Of a stretch of 64,000 nucleotides of DNA, positions 7,248 to 15,622 are shown one piece after another. This DNA is from Bacillota bacterium. GTDB taxonomy: Bacteria; Bacillota; Clostridia; Lachnospirales; Lachnospiraceae. The stretch's first letter is position 1. Each line of letters opens with the position of its first letter. The stretch is from assembly GCA_023409535.1 (NCBI GenBank), contig JAEYGZ010000039.1:496001-560000 (forward strand). Reading direction: 5' to 3'. The notes under the pieces are model-generated. The model was not told the DNA's origin and ran no database searches. It saw nothing but the letters and a program-made list of their open reading frames with translations. Position numbers and translations under genes: made by a program.

Positions 7248-10200
7248 TGCCAAGAATTGAAAGCATACAGAAAGTATTAGTAATCGGTTCCGGCCCGATC
7301 ATCATCGGCCAGGCAGCAGAATTTGACTATGCAGGAACCCAGGCATGCCGTTCCCTGAAGGAAGAAGGCATCTGCGTTGTACTTGTTAACTCAAACCCGG
7401 CAACCATCATGACAGATAAAGAGATTGCGGATATTGTTTACATCGAACCGCTGACACCTGATTTTGTAAAGCGTATTATTCTAAAGGAAAAACCGGACAG
7501 CGTATTACCTACCCTCGGCGGCCAGGCGGCATTAAATATAGCCATGGAACTTGAGGAATCAGGCTTCCTGCTGGAAAATGACGTAAAACTCATCGGAACC
7601 ACCTCAGATACCATTAAGAAAGCGGAGGATCGTCTGGAGTTTAAGAAAACCATGGAGAAGATCGGAGAACCCTGTGCTCCCAGTGAGGTCGTGATCAGTG
7701 TGCAGGACGCCGTAGCATTTGCAGAGAAGATCGGCTATCCCGTGGTTGTTCGTCCTGCCTATACTCTCGGTGGCAGCGGCGGCGGCATTGCCGCAACAAA
7801 AGAAGAACTCATTGATATCTGTACCAACGGACTTCGTCTCTCCCGTGTGGGACAATGCTTAATCGAACGCTCCATCGCAGGCTGGAAAGAGATTGAATAC
7901 GAGGTGATGCGTGACAGCGCAGGAAACTGTATCACCGTATGTAACATGGAAAATATTGACCCGGTTGGCGTTCATACCGGTGACAGCATCGTAGTAGCAC
8001 CTTCTCAAACGCTTGGAGATAAGGAATATCAAATGCTTCGAAGCGCTTCCCTGAACATCATCACAGAGCTGGGGATCACCGGCGGCTGTAACGTACAATA
8101 TGCTCTTCATCCCGATACCTTCGAATACTGTGTTATTGAAGTAAATCCCCGGGTAAGCCGTTCCTCCGCACTGGCTTCCAAGGCAACAGGCTATCCTATC
8201 GCAAAGGTTGCGGCAAAGATTGCGCTGGGCTATCACCTGGATGAAATCCAGAACGCCGTGACAAAGAAAACCTACGCCAGCTTTGAGCCTACCCTGGATT
8301 ATGTCGTTGTGAAAATTCCCAAGTGGCCTTTTGACAAATTCATTACCGCTAAGCGTGTTCTGACAACCCAGATGAAAGCGACCGGCGAGGTTATGGCAAT
8401 CAGCACGAGCTTTGAGGCAGCTTTAATGAAGGCGCTCCGTTCCCTGGAGCAGAATATCTATAGCTTGCGCCACGGTGATTATTCCGATAAATCCAATGCA
8501 GACATCTTAATGGAGCTTCATAATGTAGATGACAGGCGCCTGTTTGTCATTGCAGAAGCGGTTCGAAGAGGTATTTCCTTTGAAGAAATCCATGCAATCA
8601 CCAAGATTGATTTCTGGTTTATCGATAAGCTTGCAATCCTGGTGGAGATGGAGAAGAAGCTTGCAGCAGCATCCTTGTCGGTGGAGCTTCTGGCAGAGGC
8701 TAAAAGACTTGGTTTCCCGGATCGTGTCATCAGCGAGCTCACCGGCAGGAGCGCAGCTGAGATTAAGGATACCAGAAAGAAAAACGGAATCCTTGCGGCA
8801 TATAAGATGGTTGATACCTGCGCTGCAGAATTTGATGCGGAGACACCTTATTATTATTCAACCTTCGGAAGCTTCAATGAGGTGGAGAAGACCAGCGGGA
8901 AGAAGAAAATCATGGTGCTCGGCTCCGGTCCCATCCGTATCGGACAGGGGATTGAATTTGATTATTGCTCCGTGCACAGTGTATGGGCATTATCCGCCAG
9001 CGGCTGTGAGACCATTATTGTCAATAATAATCCGGAGACCGTAAGCACGGACTTTGATATTGCGGATAAATTATACTTTGAGCCTCTGACACCGGAGGAT
9101 GTGGAGAATATCGTGGATATGGAACAGCCCGACGGTGCGGTGGTGCAGTTTGGCGGGCAGACGGCGATCAAATTAACGGAGGCCCTGCTTAAGATGGGCG
9201 TTCCGATCCTTGGAACCTCAGCCGCCGATGTAGATGCGGCGGAGGACAGAGAATTATTTGATAAGATACTTGAAGAGTGCGCTATTCCAAGACCTGCAGG
9301 TAAGACAGTTTTTACCGCAGAGGAAGCACTTACTGCAGCAAACGAGCTTGGATATCCGGTCTTGGTTCGTCCCTCCTATGTGCTTGGCGGTCAGGGTATG
9401 CAGATAGCCATCTGTGACGATGATATCATAGAATTTATGCGGATCATCAATATGACCGTTCAGGAGCATCCGATCCTGGTGGATAAATACCTCATGGGTA
9501 AGGAAGTGGAAGTGGATGCGGTTTGTGACGGGGAAGACATTCTGATCCCCGGTATTATGGAGCATATTGAGAGAGCAGGCATCCATTCCGGAGACAGTAT
9601 CTCGGTATATCCGGCACAGAGCATCAGCCGCAAGGTAAAGGTGGATATCGTAAATTATACGAAGAAGCTTGCCAACTCCCTGCATGTCATCGGTTTGATC
9701 AATATCCAGTTCATTGTGTTTAATGAAAAGGTATATGTAATAGAAGTAAACCCCCGTTCCAGCCGTACAGTGCCGTATATCAGCAAGGTAACCTCTCTGC
9801 CGATCGTCGATATCGCAACCAAGGTAATCCTTGGGGAGAAGATCAAAGGTCTTGGCTACACACCTGGCTTATGGCCGGAGTCGGAGTATATTGCCATCAA
9901 GATGCCGGTATTCTCCTTTGAGAAGCTGCGAGGAGCGGAGATCAGCTTAGGCCCGGAGATGAAATCCACCGGTGAATGCTTAGGTATCGCAAAGACCTTC
10001 CATGAAGCCTTATACAAAGCCTTTATCGGAGCGGGAATTAATCTGCCAAAGCATAAGAAGATGATCATGACCGTGAAGAAGCAGGACAGGGAAGAGGCAG
10101 TAGAGCTTGGTAGAAGGCTGGTTAAGCTCGGCTATCAGATCTATGCAACGGAAGGAACAGCGGAGGCTCTGGCCAGGCATGGAGTTCCGGCAGTTACCAT

Positions 10201-10441
10201 TGGTAAGATCGAGGAGGAGAATCCCAATATTCTTGATCTGATCCTCAGCCATGAGATAGATATGGTAATTAATACCCCTACCCAGGGACGTGATAAGACC
10301 AGGGACGGATTCATGATCCGCCGGACCTCCATAGAGACGGGTGTTACCTGTTTCACCGCACTGGATACCGCAAATGCGTTATTAACCAGCATGGAAAGCG
10401 ATAACAGCGAAATTACGCTTGTGGATGTGGCACAGCTGTAA
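7247..10441 (+). CDS. carB: carbamoyl-phosphate synthase large subunit
   Basis: 1064 residues, the normal length. Two homologous halves each have an ATP-grasp unit. The first begins VLVIGSGPIIIGQAAEFDYAG and the second repeats it as MVLGSGPIRIGQGIEFDYCS near residue 560. One half phosphorylates bicarbonate and the other carbamate. The C-terminal 130 residues are the MGS-like allosteric domain. The start overlaps the carA stop by one base. No other pyrimidine or arginine genes are adjacent, so control by uridylate or arginine cannot be deduced from context. Confidence 0.98.
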   Translation: MPRIESIQKVLVIGSGPIIIGQAAEFDYAGTQACRSLKEEGICVVLVNSNPATIMTDKEIADIVYIEPLTPDFVKRIILKEKPDSVLPTLGGQAALNIAMELEESGFLLENDVKLIGTTSDTIKKAEDRLEFKKTMEKIGEPCAPSEVVISVQDAVAFAEKIGYPVVVRPAYTLGGSGGGIAATKEELIDICTNGLRLSRVGQCLIERSIAGWKEIEYEVMRDSAGNCITVCNMENIDPVGVHTGDSIVVAPSQTLGDKEYQMLRSASLNIITELGITGGCNVQYALHPDTFEYCVIEVNPRVSRSSALASKATGYPIAKVAAKIALGYHLDEIQNAVTKKTYASFEPTLDYVVVKIPKWPFDKFITAKRVLTTQMKATGEVMAISTSFEAALMKALRSLEQNIYSLRHGDYSDKSNADILMELHNVDDRRLFVIAEAVRRGISFEEIHAITKIDFWFIDKLAILVEMEKKLAAASLSVELLAEAKRLGFPDRVISELTGRSAAEIKDTRKKNGILAAYKMVDTCAAEFDAETPYYYSTFGSFNEVEKTSGKKKIMVLGSGPIRIGQGIEFDYCSVHSVWALSASGCETIIVNNNPETVSTDFDIADKLYFEPLTPEDVENIVDMEQPDGAVVQFGGQTAIKLTEALLKMGVPILGTSAADVDAAEDRELFDKILEECAIPRPAGKTVFTAEEALTAANELGYPVLVRPSYVLGGQGMQIAICDDDIIEFMRIINMTVQEHPILVDKYLMGKEVEVDAVCDGEDILIPGIMEHIERAGIHSGDSISVYPAQSISRKVKVDIVNYTKKLANSLHVIGLINIQFIVFNEKVYVIEVNPRSSRTVPYISKVTSLPIVDIATKVILGEKIKGLGYTPGLWPESEYIAIKMPVFSFEKLRGAEISLGPEMKSTGECLGIAKTFHEALYKAFIGAGINLPKHKKMIMTVKKQDREEAVELGRRLVKLGYQIYATEGTAEALARHGVPAVTIGKIEEENPNILDLILSHEIDMVINTPTQGRDKTRDGFMIRRTSIETGVTCFTALDTANALLTSMESDNSEITLVDVAQL

Positions 10442-10620
10442 GTGAAAAATTAGAATAGCTTTATATTTCTTACAGTTAAAATAAAGTATGTACTGTCGTT
10501 CGAAACCTTAAAATTCAAGTATATGTCGTTTTATGACCTGTTTTTCACTGCACCTCTATTAGATTTTTATTTTGTGACAGTATTACCTGCAATTATTTTA
10601 TTTATAAGGAGTGATTATTA

Positions 10621-10876
10621 TTGAGGAGTGCTAAAGAAACTATTAACCTTCCGTATGGCATGAGTACAATTTGTTATTTTGAAGTGGATAAAAACGGTAA
10701 TGTATCGCAAGTTCATCACAAAAATAAATCAGATAGACCAAAGGTTTTAGAAGCCTATCAAAGGGTTATTAAATAAAACTACAACATTGTATGCTGTATG
10801 GCCAGGTCAATGGAGCAGTGATTTGTTTATTATTGATGATCCTGATGCCTTTGCAAAGGCATTTGATCTAGTTTGA
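10621..10876 (+). pseudogene. small gene with a +1 frame disruption
   Basis: TTG 10621, 9 nt after AAGGAG, opens a 51-codon frame ending at TAA 10774-10776. The product contains LPYGMSTICYFEVDKNGNV and HHKNKSDRPKVLEAYQRV. Directly after, one base out of frame, a second frame reads TTTLYAVWPGQWSSDLFIID, then DPDAFAKAFDLV, and stops at 10876. Together they give one sensible protein of about 84 residues, so I read this as a single gene broken by a one-base change in the A-rich stretch AAATAAAAC, or a +1 frameshifting gene. The function is unknown. The flanks 10442-10620 and 10877-10994 are AT-rich and show nothing else that I can name. Confidence 0.6.
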
Positions 10877-10994
10877 CATTTTCTATATAATATATTCTTT
10901 TCATGATAATTTTTATTTATTGCCATGAGCATCAGGCTTGTCTAAAGTGTATGTTGACCATAATTGTGGGATCTTTTTTCATCTGACTTCTCAT

Positions 10995-11035
10995 AAAGAA
11001 AGCTCGGAAAATTGATGATTTTCCGAGCTTTCTTT
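10995..11035 (-). terminator. ileS terminator
   Basis: A perfect 18-bp inverted repeat (10995-11012 and 11018-11035) with a 5-nt loop, GC-rich in the middle (AGCTCGG) and ending in CTTTCTTT on the - strand. It lies 48 bp beyond the ileS stop. It may also stop + strand transcripts. Confidence 0.9.
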
Positions 11036-11083
11036 CGGTCTGTCCGGCATGGGTGCAAACATAAAGGTCTGTTAACGGACTTC

Positions 11084-14000
11084 TTATTCGAACTTCATAA
11101 TTTTTACTGTCAGGGAGCCCTCATCCAGCCGGATTTCTTTTTCCATCAAAGGCGTTGGTATGTGCCGTATCGCAGATAATGTCTCACGCATAAGATCAGC
11201 ACCATATTCATAGATTACAGAAGCAAGGGAGGCGGAAGTTGTTTGGAAATCCAGTAGCACCTGATCGGAAACGGCAAACCCCGCTTCCTTCCGTAAAAGC
11301 TGGCAGTGCCGCAGTATTTCACGATAGAGGCCTTCGGTTTTCAGCTCATCCGTTATCTCAGTGTTGATAGCTACCAGCACCTCGTTCTGAGATTTGGCTA
11401 TATGATCCTTTTCTTTGGAGGAAAGGTTGAAAAGCCCGGCAGGGAGGGGAGTTTCATATCCGCCTGCTATGATTGGATTTCCGCTTCTGTAAGCAGAAAC
11501 ACAGGAAGCCATTTCTTCTCCTGTCAGGTTGTCGAATAACATTTTGACACGGTTCAGATCACTCTTAAGATGCTTCCCTGCAATTTGAAAGTTGAGGGAT
11601 AGATATTCGGTGCTGAGAGAACCGAAGTCAGCGAGATAAACGATTTCCTTCAGGTTGAGTTCATCCTTTATAATATCGGCATACGGAGCGCAGACAGGCT
11701 CCAGGTCCTTACCCAGATACAATATGGAAAGGGGCTGTTTCACTTTGAGGTTCCTGTCGTTTCTCAGCTTCAGTGCCTGGGTAATAACTGCGCGCACCTT
11801 CTCGGCATTTCCCAGCACAGCCTCATTCACGGAGTCAGCTTTAGGGAAGCCGGACAGGTGGACGGATTCTTCCCCCGCACCATAGTTCAGCGTCATACCT
11901 TGCCAGATGTGCTCAGTCATAAACGGCAATATGGGGGCCATAACCTGAGCCATGGTTTTAATCGCATAATACAAGGTGTCATACGCGCTCTGCTTGTCGG
12001 TATCAAGTGTATTTTTCCAGAAACGTCTGCGGTTTATACGGACATACCAATTGGACACATCGTCTGTGCAGAGCTCGAATTCCCGCAAGAGCTCGGCAAA
12101 GTTATACTTATCATAATACCTCGCGGCTTTTAAGATAAAGTCATCAATGCGGTTTTTCAGCCACCTGTCCGTCACATCGGCAGATTCCGGCCCGGATATG
12201 ACAGGTTTGTCGATAGTCGCATAGGTCATAAAGAAAGAATAGATATTCCAAAAGCTAAGGAGCTTCCGGCGGGCTTCCTCTCCGAGCTTATAGCCGAAAC
12301 GTACATCGCTTGCCATGGATGCTCCGGCAAACAAATAGCGTATCGTGTCGGAACCCAGCTTCTCAGCCGCCTCATCAAACCGGATCATGAAGCCTGTTTT
12401 AGAAAACTTCGTTCCATCCTCGGCGAGAACCCAGTTGTTGGTTTGCACCCTCTCATAGGGCGCACGGCCGGTTATTGTGACGCTCATAAAAAGCTGGGCA
12501 TAAAACCACAGCCGAACCTGTTCCTGCATCTCAATAATCCATTCCGCCGGGAAGTTTTTCTCCCATGTCTCCCTGTCGCTAAAATATCCAAGGGTAGAAA
12601 ACGGAACGATACCGGCGTCAAGCCATACATCACCGACTTCCGGAACGCGGGAAACAGGTTCCCCACAATGAGGACACCGAAGCTTTATACTGTCAATCCA
12701 CGGACGGTGAAGCTCCGGCAATTTGTATACCTCTGCCCCGCCAAGCTTAGCAAGCTCCTCCCTGGAGCCTATCACCGTGAGTTTTCCGCAGGCCTCACAT
12801 GGGTAAAATGGAAGCGGCAGTCCATAAAACCGTTTTCTTGAGATATTCCAGTCGCCCATATTCTGCAGCCAGTCCATCATGCGCTTTCCGATGAAGGCAG
12901 GCTCCCATTTGACGGTCTCGGCCGCGCTGATCAGCTTCGGTCTGATATCGTCTGTTTTGATATACCACTCCCTGACCAAACGGAAGAGCACCTCTGTTTT
13001 ACAGCGCCAGCAGACAGGATAGCTGTGAGTATATTCCTGTGTTTTATAAAGCTTTCCCTGCCTTTGCAGATGTTCAAATACAAGCGGAGCAGCCTGGGCG
13101 GCGGCCAGACCGCTTAAAAAGCCATACTCGTTTAAGAACACGCCGCTTTCGTCTATGGGACAGATCTCCTGAAGTGAAAAGGACTTTCCAAGCTCATAGT
13201 CCTCCGCACCGCAGCCGGGCGCGATATGGACAACACCGCAGCCTTCGTTGGCGTCAACCTCATCCCAGGGGATTATGGTGTGAAGCAAATCCCTTTGAAC
13301 AGACAGGTTCGGGAAAAAGGTTTCGTATTCAAGTCCGACAAGCTCGCTGCCCTTAAGGAGTTTCAGTACCTGCTTTTCCCCGTCCACCTGCTTAATTGCA
13401 GATTTCGCCATAACAAGCGGTCTTCCAAAGCCTGTGCATTTGACAAGGGCATAGTCCAGCCCGGGATTGACTGCAAGCGCCACATTGGCCGAAAGTGTCC
13501 ATGGCGTTGTGGTCCAGACCAGCATGTCGAACTCCGCATTCTTTACCGGAGCGATGGCAAATACGGCGGTATGGGTGATATCCTTGTGGGAGCCTGACAT
13601 TTCATGTTCGGATAAGGAGGTGCCGCAGCGCGGGCACCAGGGCATAGGGCGGTATGACTGTATAATCCAGCCGTTATCGTGGCATAGTTTCAGAAAATGC
13701 CAGATGGCGGATATATTTTCATCGGTATGGGTGAAATATGAGTTTTCCCAGTCCATCCATTGGCCGAGCCTTTTGGACTGTGCTGTGATGACGCCGGAAA
13801 AATGCTTAATGCGGTCAACACATTTTCTTGTGAAGTTTTCCATACCATAGGCTTCTATATCCTTTTTATCATGGAAGCCAAGCTCTTTTTCGACCTCAAC
13901 TTCAACCCACAGCCCCTGGGTATCAAAACCGTTGCGGTAGTGGCAAGAATACCCGTTCATTGCTTTGTACCGCAGTACGATATCCTTCATACTCCTGCCC

Positions 14001-14173
14001 CAGGCATGGTGGATGCCCATGGGATTGTTCGCTGTGATAGGTCCATCCAGAAAACGAAATCTCTGGTTTGCTTTGTTCTTTTCACGCAGCTTTTCAAAGC
14101 TTTGATGTTCCTCCCAAAAGCTGAGAACCTCATGCTCCATTTTTACAAAATCCGGTTTTGTTTCGTTTGACAT
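11084..14173 (-). CDS. ileS: isoleucyl-tRNA synthetase, long (IleRS2-like) form
   Basis: 1029 residues. It charges tRNA-Ile in the cytoplasm. The class I signatures are the HIGH equivalent in PMGIHHAWGR and the KMSKS equivalent in KFSKT. GFDTQGLWVEVEVEKELG and the length point to the IleRS2-type lineage, which is often less sensitive to mupirocin, rather than the roughly 920-residue form of most Firmicutes; this assignment is by motif memory. Zn-binding CPRCG and CPHCG clusters are visible. The start is ATG 14173 after GAAAGGAAACG. The gene is preceded by an Ile-specific T-box, a hairpin and a small overlapping leader ORF. Confidence 0.95.
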   Translation of the reverse strand: MSNETKPDFVKMEHEVLSFWEEHQSFEKLREKNKANQRFRFLDGPITANNPMGIHHAWGRSMKDIVLRYKAMNGYSCHYRNGFDTQGLWVEVEVEKELGFHDKKDIEAYGMENFTRKCVDRIKHFSGVITAQSKRLGQWMDWENSYFTHTDENISAIWHFLKLCHDNGWIIQSYRPMPWCPRCGTSLSEHEMSGSHKDITHTAVFAIAPVKNAEFDMLVWTTTPWTLSANVALAVNPGLDYALVKCTGFGRPLVMAKSAIKQVDGEKQVLKLLKGSELVGLEYETFFPNLSVQRDLLHTIIPWDEVDANEGCGVVHIAPGCGAEDYELGKSFSLQEICPIDESGVFLNEYGFLSGLAAAQAAPLVFEHLQRQGKLYKTQEYTHSYPVCWRCKTEVLFRLVREWYIKTDDIRPKLISAAETVKWEPAFIGKRMMDWLQNMGDWNISRKRFYGLPLPFYPCEACGKLTVIGSREELAKLGGAEVYKLPELHRPWIDSIKLRCPHCGEPVSRVPEVGDVWLDAGIVPFSTLGYFSDRETWEKNFPAEWIIEMQEQVRLWFYAQLFMSVTITGRAPYERVQTNNWVLAEDGTKFSKTGFMIRFDEAAEKLGSDTIRYLFAGASMASDVRFGYKLGEEARRKLLSFWNIYSFFMTYATIDKPVISGPESADVTDRWLKNRIDDFILKAARYYDKYNFAELLREFELCTDDVSNWYVRINRRRFWKNTLDTDKQSAYDTLYYAIKTMAQVMAPILPFMTEHIWQGMTLNYGAGEESVHLSGFPKADSVNEAVLGNAEKVRAVITQALKLRNDRNLKVKQPLSILYLGKDLEPVCAPYADIIKDELNLKEIVYLADFGSLSTEYLSLNFQIAGKHLKSDLNRVKMLFDNLTGEEMASCVSAYRSGNPIIAGGYETPLPAGLFNLSSKEKDHIAKSQNEVLVAINTEITDELKTEGLYREILRHCQLLRKEAGFAVSDQVLLDFQTTSASLASVIYEYGADLMRETLSAIRHIPTPLMEKEIRLDEGSLTVKIMKFE

Positions 14174-14246
14174 ATAGACGTTTCCTTTCAGTTTTTTGTT
14201 TGATAGTAATGTCTGAAAGGTCGTCAATTACACTGGCTATGCCCAT
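14130..14246 (-). CDS. small leader ORF overlapping the ileS start
   Basis: 38 codons, starting MGIASVIDDLSDITIKQ and ending in FCKNGA, in a different frame from ileS. Its ATG (14246) follows GAGGAGGTGATC. This is an 11-12 nt match to the 16S anti-Shine-Dalgarno and far stronger than the ileS site. The ORF lies after the T-box terminator and runs 44 nt into ileS, so it would be translated only from read-through transcripts and could affect ileS initiation. I recognise no domain; it is basic and lysine-rich in the middle. It could be a chance ORF, but the ribosome binding site is unusually good. Confidence 0.45.
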   Translation of the reverse strand: MGIASVIDDLSDITIKQKTERKRLYVKRNKTGFCKNGA

Positions 14247-14277
14247 AACCCGATCACCTCCTCACGGAGTGTTTTTC

Positions 14278-14306
14278 ACTTTATAGGATGAACTTTCCTA
14301 TAAAGT
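14278..14306 (-). other. perfect hairpin between T-box terminator and leader ORF
   Basis: ACTTTATAGGA and TCCTATAAAGT form an 11-bp stem with a 7-nt loop, directly after the T-box terminator's T run. No T run follows on the - strand, so it is not an ordinary second terminator. It may stabilise or process the read-through ileS mRNA. Confidence 0.6.
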
Positions 14307-14567
14307 AAAAAAGCCTTCACCCCATACGATTACGCACGGGACGAAAGCTGATCCTTACCTGATCGGGCTATCGTTATACCACCCATTCCGCCATACAAGC
14401 ATATGCGTCCCCTGTAACGGAGGAAATCCGTCGCAACCTACTTGGCAGACCGTTGGGTGCGCAGCTCAGGAGTGATTTTCAGAAGCATCCTACTCGTACC
14501 GGGTTTTCACTGTCTCCGGCTCACTATGACATTTGAATGCAGCTTACTCTCTCCATCGTCGCTTTTA
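14307..14567 (-). promoter_or_regulatory. T-box riboswitch, isoleucine specifier (ATC)
   Basis: The Stem I landmarks GATGGAGAGAGTAAG and GTGAGCCGGAGACAGTG are present. The specifier loop reads GAAAATCAC, giving ATC (Ile) at 14476-14474. The antiterminator bulge GGGTGGT places TGGT at 14381-14378, which can pair with the ACCA end of tRNA-Ile. The terminator pairs GCTTTCGTCCC with GGGGTGAAGGC (11 pairs including G-T) and ends in TTTTTT at 14312-14307. Uncharged tRNA-Ile should favour ileS transcription. Confidence 0.95.
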
Positions 14568-14573
14568 TGAACT

Positions 14574-14602
14574 ATTATATGCAGCTTTTTATAAAAAGTC
14601 AA
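14574..14602 (-). promoter_or_regulatory. SigA promoter for the T-box/ileS transcript
   Basis: On the - strand TTGACT (14602-14597), 17 nt, TATAAT (14579-14574). The predicted start near 14567 coincides with the 5' end of the T-box. Confidence 0.85.
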
Positions 14603-14623
14603 ACCTGCTTTTAAATTCGTCTT

Positions 14624-15088
14624 TTACTTCCTTTTCACAGTACTGTTTAATCTGGCATTATGATATGTGATATAGCAGTGGGCAATGCTGAACATGATAC
14701 TTGTGCCTAGAAGAAGCCAATATCTTAGAAAAATACCCTGGCTGATAAATAGAATACCTGGGAGGATGGCAAGCATCATAGAAGTAAAGATGCTTGTTTT
14801 CTTAAAGTATATCAACCAAAAGGACCAATAGAGAAGGATTAATATTGAGGTAATCACCAGGCAAAGAGTAAATTCGCCCTCTGATTGAAAGGCAAATTCA
14901 TTGAACCCGACATTGACTGCCAGTAAAAACATAGAGCCGTATCGTCCGATCTGTTCAAGGACATTCATTGCTTTGTTCTTATGATTAATTTCAACAGACC
15001 TGCTCCTGTAAAAATAGATCAGATTTGGCAGGAGTATCAAAATAACTATAATTAGTCCAAAAAGGTTAATCCAATTCATTGGTTTCAT
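14624..15088 (-). CDS. small membrane protein, function unknown
   Basis: 154 residues with about four or five hydrophobic helices (about 8-26, 50-66, 73-92, 100-118, 121-140) and a basic tail ending in TVKRK. I recognise no family. Two start codons are possible. ATG 15088 lies only 2 nt after AGGAG and ATG 15079 lies 11 nt after it; I give the longer form. The gene follows the VOC-family gene by 9 bp and its ribosome binding site overlaps that gene's end, so they form an operon. No charged or catalytic motif stands out. Confidence 0.75.
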   Translation of the reverse strand: MKPMNWINLFGLIIVILILLPNLIYFYRSRSVEINHKNKAMNVLEQIGRYGSMFLLAVNVGFNEFAFQSEGEFTLCLVITSILILLYWSFWLIYFKKTSIFTSMMLAILPGILFISQGIFLRYWLLLGTSIMFSIAHCYITYHNARLNSTVKRK

Positions 15089-15097
15089 TTCTCCTGA

Positions 15098-15466
15098 TTA
15101 TCTTGTGGGGATGATTTCAAGCCAGTAGCCGTCCGGATCGCTGATGAAATAGATCCCCATGCCTGGGTTTTCATAGCAGATGCAGCCCATCTCTTTGTGT
15201 TTCTTGTAAGCGGCAGCATAGTCATCCGTCACAAAAGCAAGATGGATTTCATTATCTCCTAAATTGTACGGACGATCCCACTCTTTCAGCCAGGTCAATT
15301 CCAGCAGGTGATTTGACAAACCATCCCCGAGATAAACGATGATAAAGTCACCTGATGCAGGAGTAATACGTTTGGTTTCCTTCAAACCAAGTGCTTCCTG
15401 ATAGAAGCTGATTGACTTTTCTAAGTCAAAAACATTATAGTTATTATGAGCAAATTTAAAATTCAT
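15098..15466 (-). CDS. VOC (glyoxalase I-like) family metal-dependent protein
   Basis: 122 residues with the two beta-alpha-beta-beta-beta modules of the vicinal-oxygen-chelate fold. The four metal-ligand positions of glyoxalase I appear intact: His7, Glu56 (HLLELTW), His75 (EIHLAF) and Glu117 (YWLEIIP). DPDGYWLEI is the classic C-terminal motif. It may be a lactoylglutathione lyase-type enzyme acting on methylglyoxal adducts with another thiol, or a different VOC lyase; the substrate cannot be told from sequence. It is the first gene of a two-gene unit with the membrane protein at 14624-15088. Confidence 0.85.
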   Translation of the reverse strand: MNFKFAHNNYNVFDLEKSISFYQEALGLKETKRITPASGDFIIVYLGDGLSNHLLELTWLKEWDRPYNLGDNEIHLAFVTDDYAAAYKKHKEMGCICYENPGMGIYFISDPDGYWLEIIPTR

Positions 15467-15574
15467 GGTACAACCGCCTTTCTCAAACAGATATGTATTA
15501 TCATTATATATGTAATTGCTTCATTAATAAATAGATGATCTTATAAAATTAATACTGACTAAAGACGATAAATA

Positions 15575-15600
15575 AAAGGAGCATCACAGGATGCCCCTTT
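15575..15600 (-). terminator. terminator of the Ig-like secreted protein gene
   Basis: AAAGGAGCATC and GATGCCCCTTT pair as a stem with one mismatch and the loop ACAG. On the - strand it ends in a T-rich tail, CCTTTTATTTATC. It lies 23 bp past the stop at 15623. Confidence 0.8.
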
Positions 15601-15622
15601 CTCTTATGCTAAAATCATCAGG

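Noticed and set aside
8529..9044. 171-codon + strand frame inside carB
   Set aside because: Shifted reading of carB with Arg/Ser/Pro-rich text; carB is intact in the other frame.
12443..13850. Several 100-130-codon + strand frames
   Set aside because: They are antisense to ileS, overlap each other and have no protein-like motif.
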